This document shows, in pieces, positions 1-10,272 of a stretch of 64,000 bases of DNA. The position numbers and the translations under genes are program-made. Within the stretch, counting starts at the first letter, position 1; each line of letters opens with the position of its first letter. The notes under the pieces are model-generated. The model had not been told where the DNA came from. It worked only from the letters and a program-made list of their open reading frames with translations, and searched no databases. Location: NCBI GenBank assembly GCA_026168455.1, contig CM047429.1, positions 32,013,850-32,077,849 of the forward strand, in the 5' to 3' direction. This DNA is from Theocolax elegans (Eukaryota > Arthropoda > Insecta > Hymenoptera > Cerocephalidae).

Positions 1-736
1 AGCTGGGTTCCACGACCCGAGTTCTAGCTGATGTCGAACTCCGGGTCGCACTGCTGGGTGGCTCCGGTAGATCCCAGCTCTCCGGCGTCTGCGGCCAGGA
101 CTCTATAGCAACGGAAGACATATGTCTGGTCAGTTCCCTTACTGGAGAGGGCGGTAGAATAACCTCAATATCCCTTGGACCAGTTTGATCGATCGTACTA
201 TTGTAGGATGGAGGTCCGGATAACTCCATCGTTTCTTCATATGAGGGAGGGGGGGTGCGACACGACATGCCTAATGGTCTTACGAACTCTTCTAACTCGT
301 TTACAGCAGCTGCACTAGCCCCCATCCCCCATTGACTCTCGAAGGTATTGTACGGTGTCGACGGTGATCTAGGGCGTCTATGCCCCTCCGCACGTGGACG
401 CCGCATAGAGCTAAGCGCCTCCATGCGGAGAAGCTCTACCTCCATATCCTCGTCGGTACCGTACGGACTCGATATTAAGACCTGATTATTCCTACCAGAG
501 GGTGTAACTCGATCTTCCTCAGCATTTCTGGATGGTCTGGAGCGTCGAGGAATTCGGGGAATGGCTCCCCTTCCCACTCCAGCGGCCCACCGTTCATCCG
601 CATTCAGGCTCTGCTCGGTGTTGGACCGAGCCATCTCCTCCGTCTGGAATGCCTCCAACTCGTCCGCGTATGAGGCACCAGGGACGGTTGGTTCAGCGGT
701 CGAGCTGGTGGGACGTATTCCATTAACTCTTGACAT
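1..736 (-). CDS. ORF3 of gypsy element A (partial, runs off the window)
   Basis: An open frame starts at an ATG at 736 and runs without a stop to base 1, about 245 codons, so it continues outside the window. It lies downstream of pol of element A on the same strand, in the position of env or an accessory gene. The bases just before the ATG on the minus strand read TTTGTTTAG, a plausible splice acceptor touching the start codon, so expression from a spliced RNA is likely (inference). The visible part is hydrophilic and rich in Arg, Pro, Ser and Glu, with no signal peptide or membrane segment. It holds two PPSY motifs about 12 residues apart; PPxY is the late-domain type that recruits NEDD4-family ubiquitin ligases for budding. 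I do not recognise the family; it could be an unusual Env N terminus or an accessory protein. Confidence 0.6.
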   Translation of the reverse strand, partial: MSRVNGIRPTSSTAEPTVPGASYADELEAFQTEEMARSNTEQSLNADERWAAGVGRGAIPRIPRRSRPSRNAEEDRVTPSGRNNQVLISSPYGTDEDMEVELLRMEALSSMRRPRAEGHRRPRSPSTPYNTFESQWGMGASAAAVNELEEFVRPLGMSCRTPPPSYEETMELSGPPSYNSTIDQTGPRDIEVILPPSPVRELTRHMSSVAIESWPQTPESWDLPEPPSSATRSSTSARTRVVEPS

Positions 737-840
737 CTAAACAAATTTAACTCTCTTTTATTCAAAACTCGACTCTGATATTCACTGACAACACAACTAA
801 ATACTTCCCTCTTTACCGTGACATCACAGGATTAGAACAT

Positions 841-3800
841 TTAGACTCCATCACTAACTGGAACACAATTACGGCGCGGTCGGTATCGTTTTAATTCGCG
901 GATATGTACTTTCGGATTCTGTCGCGCATCATTCGTCTCGACGATATACACCGACGGAGATCGTACTTCGACTATCGCGAATGGACCGTCGTATTTAGGA
1001 CGCAATTTAGCCGAAAAATTTTGAGCCGCGTTCGATAATGTATGAACTTTCCGTAAGACTAAGTCACCTACTTGATATTGGAAACTCGACCTACCCTTAT
1101 CGTAATTTCGCGCTTGTTTCGCCCTTGCCTCATCAACATGTTTCAAAACTAAATCTCTCAACGCATCTAATCGTTTCATCCGATCTTTCCACACTTCAGG
1201 GTCTAACTTCAACTTTGGGACTCGAGGTTCAACTTCCCGCCGTAAACTTTTTACCGGTAATGGTTGCCGACCGAAATTTAGAAACGCCGGAGAAACTCGA
1301 GTACTCGATTGGGTAGCCGTGTTCATCGCGTGACGCAGTTCATGCAGATGTTGATCCCAAGCACGATGATCAGACTCCACATACATCGCTATCATCGTCT
1401 TTAATGTACGATTCGCTCTTTCCACCGGATTGGCTTGAGGATGGTATGGAGGAGTAGTAACTCGCACAACTCCATATTCTTCCAATATCTCCGTCAAAAA
1501 CTTATCATCAAATTCTTTCCCATTATCTGTCAACAGATAATCCGGAGTTTCCCAGCGGAATAAAATTAATTCTTCAAAGGCTTTAGCCACATTTTTACCA
1601 TCCGCCGATCTCACAGGTTTTAATTCTACCCATTTGGTAAACAAATCCTGAAATACGATCAGGTATTTATACTGGCTTTTGCTATTAGGGAACTCCATCA
1701 AATCCACTGCTACTACCGACCATGGACGTTCCACAATTCGATGTCCCATTAATCCTTGGGGTCCAGTCTGGGCTGTCTTGTAATACTGGCATTCTGGACA
1801 CGACTGAACATACTCATGAACATCATGCCAGACTCCAGGCCAGTAATACTCTCGAACCACTCGATCATACGTTTTCTCGATTCCTAAATGCCCCGATGAT
1901 ACTTCTCGATGAGCATCGGACATCACTCGCTCACGATGTTCGACTGGAACTACCAGTTTCCATGAGAATTCCCTGTTTGTGATCGGGTCCAACAATGGGT
2001 CGTTTCTAAACCTGTACAATAGGTTATTCTCGACTCTCCATTGTCGGAATTTAACTGGGTTCTCGATTACGTCACGTCGGCGTTGAAGATACCATTCATC
2101 GGTTATCTCCTCGAAAGCAGCAATCTCATCCTCGATCTCGAATGCTCGTGATAGCGCGTCTGGCACATGATGAATTGCCCCTTTACGGTGCACAATGTCA
2201 AAACTCCATTGTTGCATTTCCAGAGCCCATCTCGCCAATCTGCCCGTTGGTTCTCTCAATTTTTGCAACCACTTCAACGCGATGTGGTCCGTTATAGCTC
2301 GAAAGTGATAACCTTCTAGATACGGACGCAATTTCTTGATAGACCACAGCAGCGCTAAGCATTCTTTTTCCGTCGTACTATAATTTTTCTCCGCAGCTTG
2401 TAGTGTTCTACTCACAAATACGATTGGATGTTCTCCGTCTTCGAAATCCTGAGTTAGAACGGCTCCAATCGCATAATTACTCGCATCGCATTGTACTGTA
2501 AAAGGTCTCGAAAAGTCTGGCCTAGCTAAGACCGGGGCTTGAGTCAGCGCCTTTTTCAGTGTCTCAAACGCCTCTTGCTGTTCTTCACTCCATTCCCATG
2601 GTTGGTCATTTCTGATAAGCTTCAATAAGGGCAGCTTCTTCTCTGAATCTTTATCGATAAACCTCGCGTACCACCCAACCATTCCCAAGAATCTTCTCAA
2701 TTCTTTCTTGTTCCTTGGTGCTGGGTACTCTAACACCGGTTGTATTCTTTCTGGATCAGGTCTCAACCCGTCTCGATCCAACAAATACCCCAGGTAACGT
2801 ACTCTCGAACATCCAAATTCACATTTATCTCGATTCACCGTGAGTCCTGCCTCTTTCAAGCGTTTCAGAACCAATTCTAGCCATTTTAAGTGATCTTCAA
2901 AATTATCTGTAGTGATAATTATATCATCCAAATATCCAAAGACATACGGTTCGTACTCAGGTCCGAACAACGCATCAATTAATCGTTGAAACGTCATTGG
3001 GGCATTCGTTAGCCCAAATGTCATTCTTCTGAACTGCCATAAACCCGAACCTGGTACCGCGAACGCCGTATACTTTTTACTCGATTCTTCCATGGGAATT
3101 TGGAAATATGCTTGTTTCAAATCTATTTTCGATATATATTTCGCATTACGCAATTTATCAAGTATCCCGTCGATACTCGGTATGGGATATGCATCTTTGG
3201 TCGTTCGTTTATTGAGATCTCGATAATCGATACAGAACCTATAGCTACCGTTCTGTTTCTTTACGATTACTGGTGCACTACACCAATCACTCGCAGATCT
3301 CTCGATAACCTGTTCTCGATACATTTTCTCCACCTCCTCTTGCGCCACTTTCCACATCATTGGCGACATTCTCCTTGGATTATGTTTTATAGGTGTTTTA
3401 TCGTCAACCTCGATATGATGTTCGGTTAAATTGGTCATACCAAAAATCTCTTGCTCCTCTGGAATCAACCTCGACACTAAATCCTCGATCTGTCTCAATT
3501 GTGGGGCTGCCAACTCGACTATACCCGCACACTCACCATAGATCTGGAAACTGTCATTTTGTTGAGTCTGTCCAAACTGATGCCAAACTCCATTATCTGT
3601 TGATCTCCAAAGTCTCGCTTTCAGCTGTACTTGAATGTCCCAATTCAACCCGAAATCCATTCCTAACACCATATCATGACTAATGCCCTCGACGGCACGA
3701 GCTGTTAACGATTTTACCTCACCATCCACATCCAGGTTAATCTTTAGCGTCCCGAGAACTCTCATAGCTTCCCCAGTGACACTGTTGATCATCGCCGATG

Positions 3801-4455
3801 TTTCTTTCAAACGATTCTTGAATTTCTTCGCAATGCGAGGTCCCACTAATGAGATAGTCGCCCCTGGGTCGAACAACGCCATGTATGATTCGCCCCCAAG
3901 CGATACTCGAAGAAAATTTCTATTTTCCATAGTGGATGCCTCGACATTCTCAAATTTTTGGCTTAAGTTCACCGTATCTCGAGGTTCAACCGTATTAGAT
4001 ACGGTTTCACCCCCCTCCTGGTTTGAACATACGGACTCACTCCGTAGATCACAACCACGACTCGATACAACTAAACTGCCAGTTTCATTCTCATTATTAT
4101 GTGTCTTATTCGTTTTACTCGTGAACTTGTTAAGTCCTTGTGCCCAGGAAATTAATTCAGAGGTAGACAACTCTGCCTCTTCAATGTCCTCAGCAATTCT
4201 TGGTAACGTATTATTTGTTCGCTTACTATTCTCATTAGTTACTCTCTTTTTAATCGCTCCACGCGACATATTCTCCTCCGGTATCTTACGACTCACAACA
4301 GTCTTCTCACTCTGTACCGGTCTAGGAAAATCATAATTCACACTCTGAACACTAATTACTCGAGGAATAGGCTTGACGACTTGACTCGACGACACGCCTG
4401 TACTCTTCTCTCCTGACAAATTATCTACGTTACCTGCTTTAAAACTCGTATTCAC
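841..4455 (-). CDS. pol: Pol polyprotein of gypsy element A (PR-RT-RNase H-IN)
   Basis: This 1204-codon frame encodes a Ty3/gypsy Pol that would copy the element RNA and integrate the DNA in the nucleus. Visible in order: a protease with DPGAT near residue 193 (a variant of DTGA), reverse transcriptase with YLDD near 507, RNase H with DASNYAIGAVL near 652, an integrase zinc finger ending CPEC near 885, and the integrase core with DNG near 976 and the catalytic Glu in NPVERA near 1011. The frame has no early ATG (its first codon is GTG; the first ATG is around codon 63), as expected if it is made by frameshifting from gag. The frame is open back to 4542, and a slippery site lies at 4530-4536. 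No internal stops are seen, so Pol may be functional. Confidence 0.93.
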   Translation of the reverse strand: MNTSFKAGNVDNLSGEKSTGVSSSQVVKPIPRVISVQSVNYDFPRPVQSEKTVVSRKIPEENMSRGAIKKRVTNENSKRTNNTLPRIAEDIEEAELSTSELISWAQGLNKFTSKTNKTHNNENETGSLVVSSRGCDLRSESVCSNQEGGETVSNTVEPRDTVNLSQKFENVEASTMENRNFLRVSLGGESYMALFDPGATISLVGPRIAKKFKNRLKETSAMINSVTGEAMRVLGTLKINLDVDGEVKSLTARAVEGISHDMVLGMDFGLNWDIQVQLKARLWRSTDNGVWHQFGQTQQNDSFQIYGECAGIVELAAPQLRQIEDLVSRLIPEEQEIFGMTNLTEHHIEVDDKTPIKHNPRRMSPMMWKVAQEEVEKMYREQVIERSASDWCSAPVIVKKQNGSYRFCIDYRDLNKRTTKDAYPIPSIDGILDKLRNAKYISKIDLKQAYFQIPMEESSKKYTAFAVPGSGLWQFRRMTFGLTNAPMTFQRLIDALFGPEYEPYVFGYLDDIIITTDNFEDHLKWLELVLKRLKEAGLTVNRDKCEFGCSRVRYLGYLLDRDGLRPDPERIQPVLEYPAPRNKKELRRFLGMVGWYARFIDKDSEKKLPLLKLIRNDQPWEWSEEQQEAFETLKKALTQAPVLARPDFSRPFTVQCDASNYAIGAVLTQDFEDGEHPIVFVSRTLQAAEKNYSTTEKECLALLWSIKKLRPYLEGYHFRAITDHIALKWLQKLREPTGRLARWALEMQQWSFDIVHRKGAIHHVPDALSRAFEIEDEIAAFEEITDEWYLQRRRDVIENPVKFRQWRVENNLLYRFRNDPLLDPITNREFSWKLVVPVEHRERVMSDAHREVSSGHLGIEKTYDRVVREYYWPGVWHDVHEYVQSCPECQYYKTAQTGPQGLMGHRIVERPWSVVAVDLMEFPNSKSQYKYLIVFQDLFTKWVELKPVRSADGKNVAKAFEELILFRWETPDYLLTDNGKEFDDKFLTEILEEYGVVRVTTPPYHPQANPVERANRTLKTMIAMYVESDHRAWDQHLHELRHAMNTATQSSTRVSPAFLNFGRQPLPVKSLRREVEPRVPKLKLDPEVWKDRMKRLDALRDLVLKHVDEARAKQARNYDKGRSSFQYQVGDLVLRKVHTLSNAAQNFSAKLRPKYDGPFAIVEVRSPSVYIVETNDARQNPKVHIRELKRYRPRRNCVPVSDGV

Positions 4456-4492
4456 ACCCTCTATATTTACTGCTTGAGTTCCTACTTGTCTG

Positions 4493-4536
4493 CAGGGTTC
4501 AGAGAACTCGCCTGAGCCCCTGCCAATTCGTTTCCC
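4493..4536 (-). promoter_or_regulatory. Probable -1 ribosomal frameshift signal, gag-pol of element A
   Basis: On the minus strand the heptamer GGGAAAC (4530-4536) is a canonical X XXY YYZ slippery site in phase with the frame that carries the third Gag zinc knuckle. A 7-nt spacer follows, then a hairpin at 4493-4522 (CAGGG pairing with CCCTG, then TCAG with CTGA, loop of about 9 nt). A -1 slip after AAC reads CGA ATT GGC, which is exactly the pol frame. Site, spacer and stem are all visible; the function is inferred. Confidence 0.8.
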
Positions 4537-4573
4537 AACATCTTAACAATGTTACGGCAATTCGGGCAATTTC

Positions 4574-7069
4574 TCAACATGTAGCCCAGCTGACCGCACC
4601 CTTGACACTGCACCGGTGCTGTATCAACTTTCGGCGTTTGCTAAATCCCGGGTTCGGGCACTGGTTTGCGCTGTGTCCCTGTTGCCTGCATCTGAAGCAT
4701 GTCCGCTTCGCACATTCGGATGCTCGATGCCCAACAGCTTGACAGACAAAGCACGTACCCACAAATCCTTGAGGCTTGTTAGCCTGTGGATAATTTCCGC
4801 CTTGATTGTTCCAATGTGCTGTTTTCTGCCCGTAATTATTGTTGGGAAATTGATTTGTCTTAGGCTCGATTTTCATTGTATTTTGTACAACTCCAGCTTG
4901 TCTTGGATTTTGTCTCGATGTATTGTTACTCGACACAACTCCTCGATTATACTGATTCTGGTTGTTACTCACATTCGTGTTTTGTGGCTGCATGGTAGTA
5001 CTAACAGGCATATCTACCTGTAATGCTGCAACCCTCTCTGTTTCGGTTCTCTTCTCTGATTTTACATTGTCTTGCAAATTGTTCTTCTGTCCGCCCTTCT
5101 TGGAATTTTTCGATTTCTTAGCTTCTTCTCTACTCTTATTTCGTTCATCCGCGCTCTCAATTTTCGCACACACAGCTGCAATTTTAGCCGATTTGCCTGT
5201 GGCTTTATATGCCAAATGCGGCAATCTCGACTTATCCTTCGGTGGTGGAGGTTGATAGCGTTTCTTCATCTCCATCTGTTTCTCGAACTCTCGACCATAG
5301 TGCTCTATCGACTCAAAACTTGTAATTTCTTTGCTCCACATATATTCTTGGTATGCTGGTAACAGTCTGCTAAACACTATGCTAATCTGTTCATATAACG
5401 ACGGAGGTTGTCTGAAGTAGCTTATTATTTGTTTAATTGTAGCTAAATACGGTATTATCTTTTCTCCAGAACCTTGAGATCTCGATCGCAACTCTTCCAT
5501 TAAATCTTCTCTGTTTATTTCTCCTACAAACTGTTTCCTAAACGCGATTTTAAATTCCTTCCACGACTCAATTTCATCTCTTCTAGCCTCGAACCATAAG
5601 CTAGCATTACCCGCTAATACAGCTGGTACCGACCAAATTAACTCGTTATCTGGAATACATGCAGCTAACCTGCATTGATTTAACCTTCTCAAAAATTCTT
5701 CCGGATTTTCTTTATCACCTCCACTAAACTTTAAGTGCCATTTACGTAAAGTACGAATAATTTGACGAATATTATTGGCTCGATTTATTCGACCACCCAT
5801 ATCTTCGTCATCTGTATCTACGTCGTCACGAACTAATTCGCGAAAATTCACCTCGAGACAATCAGGATTCCTATGCGTTGACAAACGCCGAATCCTCGAA
5901 TTCGCATAGTCTCTGCGATCTGGAATCGAATTTCCCGAACGATTTGACCTATTGTCAACTCGAGGCTCTTCCTCTTGTTGATTTCTAAGTCCATACTGTT
6001 CATTTCTCACATTATTAATTTGTGATACAACCGGATACGCATTATTCGCTGTTTGACCGGTCCACATTTGAGAAACGGGTGGATATCTTGTCTCATTCCG
6101 TGCCTCATTTGCTACTGGATTCGACCTCCAACCCGATACCTCAAGTGGTAAATATTGTACATCGTCTCGAACAATCGGTGGTGGCAACCCTAAGTGTGGC
6201 GGATACATCGTATTGTTTTCGAAATCCGGTAATGATTGCTCATTTGGTACAATGCGGCGTATACGCGGTGTACTCTCTATCGGATAACTCGATGTAAACG
6301 GAATATTATTACTCGAAACCTGCGGTACTGAAATACTCGGAAATACATATGTCGAACTCGTCGTAGTTACGCTATTCGTTACTGACGAAATAGCTGTACT
6401 CACCGGACATAACTGCGGATTGAACTGTGATAACGGTGGATTCGCTCGTGTTGACATAACCGTCGGTAAATTTAATAAATGTTTATTACCCGTCGGCGCA
6501 TTTAAAGTTTTATTCTGCGATTGAACCGTTGGAACGCGCGGAATTGCCCCATTATTACCTCGAGATACGCAAGTTACGCGAGATGGTGTAATAATTGTTT
6601 CACCCGCTGACGTCCATAAAACCGCCCAACTCGACATAAAATTCGCTTTCTGTGCACTCGTCATATTAACTCCCATATTTCCTTCTACCGTATCCGATTC
6701 CGTTACATTTGGTACCCTATCACCTCCTACGGCTCCCTCACTATTTTCTGTTTCAGAATTGGCTATCCTAACATGATCATCTTCCATTTCTACGTACGAT
6801 CTATTTCCTAAATTCTCTTCATCAAACGCCGCGAACCACGGTACGTCCGATACACGACCCATTGTTCGTAACGCGGCGCGAAAAATACGCTCTCCTCTAG
6901 CACGACGAGTACCGATGTGACTTAGTCTTTGCGCATTTAGTTGACGCGTAATTTCTTCGTCCGTCCAAGCTAGTATTCGATCTAATCGGTCACGTTCCAT
7001 TGGATCCGATAAAATACGATTCATACTCTCCGTGTACTCCGCATTACCAGTTTCCGATGTCACCGACAT
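4574..7069 (-). CDS. gag: Gag of gypsy element A (C terminus frame-shifted)
   Basis: The structural Gag polyprotein, about 831 codons from the ATG at 7069 (the open frame extends two codons further but from GTG). Residues 1 to about 420 are a long Ser/Thr/Asn-rich, low-complexity region. A retrotransposon capsid-type domain follows around 430-610 (IRTLRKWHLKFSGG onward), then a Lys-rich stretch and two CCHC knuckles, CFVCQAVGHRASEC and CFRCRQQGHSANQC. After the second knuckle the frame ends in an unrelated tail at 4574. A third knuckle-like motif (CQGCGQLGYMLRNC, Tyr in place of His) lies in the -1 frame, open from 4640 to 4482, and that frame meets the pol slippery site. The simplest reading is a one-base deletion or similar indel near 4640 in this copy. 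Confidence 0.85.
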   Translation of the reverse strand: MSVTSETGNAEYTESMNRILSDPMERDRLDRILAWTDEEITRQLNAQRLSHIGTRRARGERIFRAALRTMGRVSDVPWFAAFDEENLGNRSYVEMEDDHVRIANSETENSEGAVGGDRVPNVTESDTVEGNMGVNMTSAQKANFMSSWAVLWTSAGETIITPSRVTCVSRGNNGAIPRVPTVQSQNKTLNAPTGNKHLLNLPTVMSTRANPPLSQFNPQLCPVSTAISSVTNSVTTTSSTYVFPSISVPQVSSNNIPFTSSYPIESTPRIRRIVPNEQSLPDFENNTMYPPHLGLPPPIVRDDVQYLPLEVSGWRSNPVANEARNETRYPPVSQMWTGQTANNAYPVVSQINNVRNEQYGLRNQQEEEPRVDNRSNRSGNSIPDRRDYANSRIRRLSTHRNPDCLEVNFRELVRDDVDTDDEDMGGRINRANNIRQIIRTLRKWHLKFSGGDKENPEEFLRRLNQCRLAACIPDNELIWSVPAVLAGNASLWFEARRDEIESWKEFKIAFRKQFVGEINREDLMEELRSRSQGSGEKIIPYLATIKQIISYFRQPPSLYEQISIVFSRLLPAYQEYMWSKEITSFESIEHYGREFEKQMEMKKRYQPPPPKDKSRLPHLAYKATGKSAKIAAVCAKIESADERNKSREEAKKSKNSKKGGQKNNLQDNVKSEKRTETERVAALQVDMPVSTTMQPQNTNVSNNQNQYNRGVVSSNNTSRQNPRQAGVVQNTMKIEPKTNQFPNNNYGQKTAHWNNQGGNYPQANKPQGFVGTCFVCQAVGHRASECAKRTCFRCRQQGHSANQCPNPGFSKRRKLIQHRCSVKGAVSWATC

Positions 7070-7191
7070 TTTCACGAATTAAATTCGAACCACGAGGTAG
7101 AAGTAAGAAGAAGAAAAAAAAAATTTACACGAATCAACGCAAAAACTCGAAACAACTCGACACCACAAAGGTTATTTGTACTCGTTGATTG
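7070..7191 (-). other. Leader of element A, gag-proximal part
   Basis: These bases lie between Gag of element A and the ATTG target duplication where element B inserted. They share the ACTCGA-rich composition of element A and continue at 30439. Confidence 0.7.
7188..7191. repeat. Target site duplication of element B (left copy, ATTG)
   Basis: ATTG directly precedes the left LTR terminus and recurs at 30439-30442 directly after the right LTR terminus. A 4-bp duplication is usual for Ty3/gypsy elements. Confidence 0.9.
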
Positions 7192-8918
7192 TGTCACGTC
7201 CAGACTTGCACCAATTACCATAAAAAATATTACAAGAAGGCAAATGGTTAATAAACCATTCGCGTTCCTTTCGCTCTTGTTTGACTAGGACTAGCCTTAC
7301 GTCTCCGGGAGTAGCGAGCGAAGTTATTTTGAGAGTAGAGATGCAGGATATAATGTGGGATAAATAAAATAATATATGTTTTATTTCGTATTAATTATGC
7401 ATTATTTATTTAAATATAATATGCTGTTTTTCTTTAAATGAACACGTGAAACTAAATTATTACAGCTTTTTAATGGGCAAAAACACATAAATTTACACTA
7501 TTTTATTAACAATTGTATAAAATTATTTAAGTCGAATAACGATTAATTTTGATTGAATAAACAAGTGTACGGCGAACACATTAACACATTATAGAATAAA
7601 AGATACACAAGGTTTTTTATTATAAACATTAATAATCGAAATAAGAATTATTATAAATAAATGCAGATTTAATTGAAAATTGTTGTCGTTTTAAACATGA
7701 ATTATTGTTAATAAAGTGTATTTCAAACCGCGAATATTGCAAATTAAATGCAATACAACGTATAATTATTATAAATAAATTGTAATATATAATAATAATT
7801 GTTTTAAAAGAAAACGGTTGGTTCAGCAATCGAAATAACATAAAATATCAGGTTGCCTTTACGAATAATACAAGCGTATAGATAGCCGAAAAGAATATAC
7901 CTTAAGTACCCAAATATATAGATATATATATGTATATATATATATATATATGTGTGTATATTTGGTGAGGAACGAAGGTCCGCCTTGAACGTGGGTAGCG
8001 GTGTCAGATTGCCGTATAATGTCCTGCTAGACCTGCGGGCGTCGACGTTAGATGTATATGCTGTTGGAGCTCGACGATTTCCAGATGTCGAAGTCGTAGT
8101 TCCTCGACTATGGCTTGTAGATGTCAATGATACGTCTCGATTCCTCTTGTGATTTTCAATACGTATTACTTAAAAGTTCAAGTAGCAGAGCCACGCCCTT
8201 GGATAAAAATCAAAGAGTTGTCCAGCAGAGCTTCGCCTTGCGAAAGCTTTAGATGAAAATTTAGGAGTGCCTGTGTCTGTTCTGGGTCCTCTTTATATAC
8301 CCTAAAATCTATGCATCTCTCCTTGTCTTACACTTCTTCCTTGTCTTACACTTTGCCTTATATGGAGATGTGTAAGTAGTTCTCGATTTTTCTGTGCTTG
8401 CACCCGATTGGACCGTTAGATGTGCGTAATTAAAAATTATCGAATCCCGTGCATTTTCTGTATCGCTTCGTAGTTAATTCGGAGAATTTGCTGTCCCCTC
8501 TTTTATTACTGCGACATTATCCAGAGAACGGCTTAATTTATTACTTCCTTCTAATGCTCGAATTTTCTAGTCCATGTTTCCCATCGCCGGTTCTTCTCCG
8601 AGCATTGATTTTATAGTGCAGTACAAAAAAAAACTCTTGCGCAACCCTTCATTTCGATCTCACTATCGGTGATCCCGCTTATATGCGTACAGGCTTCGAA
8701 TAATATCTTCAACTCTACTTATCCGTCTCTTTTTCGTTTGAAACACTCGTGAATTAATCGGTCCCTTAGCTCTATAAATTATATTTTATATTACTGCATT
8801 TACTTAGAACTATTCTTTATCAACCTTATTTCGTTTTTCTCCCACGCCGTAATTTTATTCTAAACTACGCAGTACTTTTTACGAAAAATAATAATATAAT
8901 TTTCGTCGGGACGCGACA
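7192..8918 (-). repeat. 3' LTR of giant element B
   Basis: A 1727-bp LTR. In element orientation it begins TGTCGCGTCC and ends GGACGTGACA, a near-perfect terminal inverted repeat. It matches 27715-30438 apart from the MITE in that copy, a (TA)n length change and about three substitutions seen by eye (near 7963, 7973 and 8809), so insertion was recent. A TATA box (TATATAAAG on the minus strand) lies at 8291-8299. A 107-codon ORF (8127-7804, minus) falls within the LTR and looks incidental. The LTR is AT-rich, with a (TA)n tract at 7917-7960. Confidence 0.95.
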
Positions 8919-8937
8919 ACTCCCCCCCTTTTTAAAA
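8919..8937 (-). promoter_or_regulatory. Polypurine tract of element B
   Basis: On the minus strand AAAAAGGGGGGGAGT directly abuts the 3' LTR terminus. This is where plus-strand DNA synthesis would be primed. Confidence 0.88.
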
Positions 8938-9920
8938 ACGACGCCCTCGTCGTTAAACAATATAATTATTATATTATTATTTCTCTTGACATAAGATATC
9001 ATACTTAATTTTAAATTATAAACATTATTTCGATTAATTTTTCTTTATTTCTTATGGTGAACTTTATAAACCATATTACAATTATTTATTTCGTAGTTCA
9101 ACTTCGTTTGTTATTATGTTACATACTTCGAGTACATTATTTCAAACAGTTTAACAGTATTGATATAATTCACCTATACAAATAGATGCGTAATAAAAAG
9201 AGTTTTATTATTACAATTTATTATAGATATTCCGAAAAATTGTATAATTATTATTAAATGTGTTTTCTATAGTTAACAAAAAAAAATTTATTTATCTTTA
9301 GTTTGTACCCTTAATTTTTAGTATACATCAAGTCATGTTAAAAATATCTGTTACTAATATATTTTTTTTTCTCGTAGCCATATTTTTTTTACAAAATTTT
9401 CAATTTTCTTCTATAATATTTGTATGCTTACATATATATTTTCTAAAAAGTCAAAGAAAAGAGTTAGATATTAGTTTCCGTTTTTTTTTACATTTATTCA
9501 ATTAATAAATCTACTATTACGAATTGTTGAAGAGAGAAAAATAAATTTTCTTGTTCTTATACAATATAGGTTCTCCCTTCAATGTGAACAATGTTAGTAT
9601 GTCTTATCTTAATAATATATGTATATGTTTTATTTTATTTTATGAAAGGATTAGGAGTGAAGAAAAATTAATTTTCTTCGCTCCCCCTCCCTCCCTCTGA
9701 AATGTAACGAAAACGTTGAATATATCTATTCAAGGCTTTCGTTATGAGTTTTCCTCTCGGCTATTATAAACAAGGAATCACTTTGACTTATTTATTACTC
9801 TCGAGTACCCCTCCTAGTTCTGTCAATACTAAACGTTTTCGTTGGTCGCTTGAATTTTTTTTTTTTCAAGTAATCTTTTATACCCTAGTAAATTATTTTC
9901 CCTTAGTGCGATAAGGTTTC
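8938..9920. other. AT-rich non-coding stretch of element B next to the 3' LTR
   Basis: No credible ORF is seen. It holds long T and A runs and a short C-rich tract near 9681-9697. It lies just upstream of the antisense gene and may contain its control sequences (inference). Confidence 0.5.
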
Positions 9921-9921
9921 A

Positions 9922-9958
9922 TTTAAATACGGGTGGTTCCTTGCGTTTTTTCGTCAGT
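9922..9958 (+). promoter_or_regulatory. Putative core promoter of the antisense gene
   Basis: TTTAAATA at 9922-9929 is followed by TCAGT at 9954-9958, an arthropod-type initiator roughly 30 bp downstream. The position fits a transcript entering the spliced antisense gene. Not tested. Confidence 0.45.
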
Positions 9959-10017
9959 ATTCGTCAAGCAGTGACTATCTTCGTTTCTCCAAGGTCTCTC
10001 CTCTCTATTTTTACTAA

Positions 10018-10271
10018 GTAAGTGTTTTTATTATTATTATTTTTATTATCATCTCGTTTTGTTGCCTATTATTATTATCTCTTTTTTTTTTTTTTTTACT
10101 AGTTCTAACAAGGAAAAATAGCGTACCCCTTATATAAGAGAATATTTATTTTTTTCCACGCATATTATTTTTTCTTTCAAATAAAAATTTGCTTTTGTCG
10201 TTAAGGTTCTGTTATATATTTCTTTGTGTGTGTTTTATTTTTATTTCTCTAATATATTATTTTTTTTCCAG
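10018..10271 (+). other. Putative 5'-UTR intron of the antisense gene
   Basis: A GTAAGT donor at 10018 and a long T-rich tract ending in CAG at 10269-10271, two bases before the ATG, give a canonical GT-AG intron of about 254 bp. Reading through it yields only a hydrophobic T-rich peptide, which argues against the upstream ATG at 10189. Confidence 0.6.
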
Positions 10272-10272
10272 G

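Noticed and set aside
3683..4336. 217-codon plus-strand ORF
   Set aside because: A shadow of Pol of element A in another frame, with no domain.
7804..8127. 107-codon ORF in the LTR of element B
   Set aside because: Its C-terminal half runs through a TA microsatellite and AT-rich DNA, and the other LTR copy is cut by the MITE. At most an upstream leader ORF.
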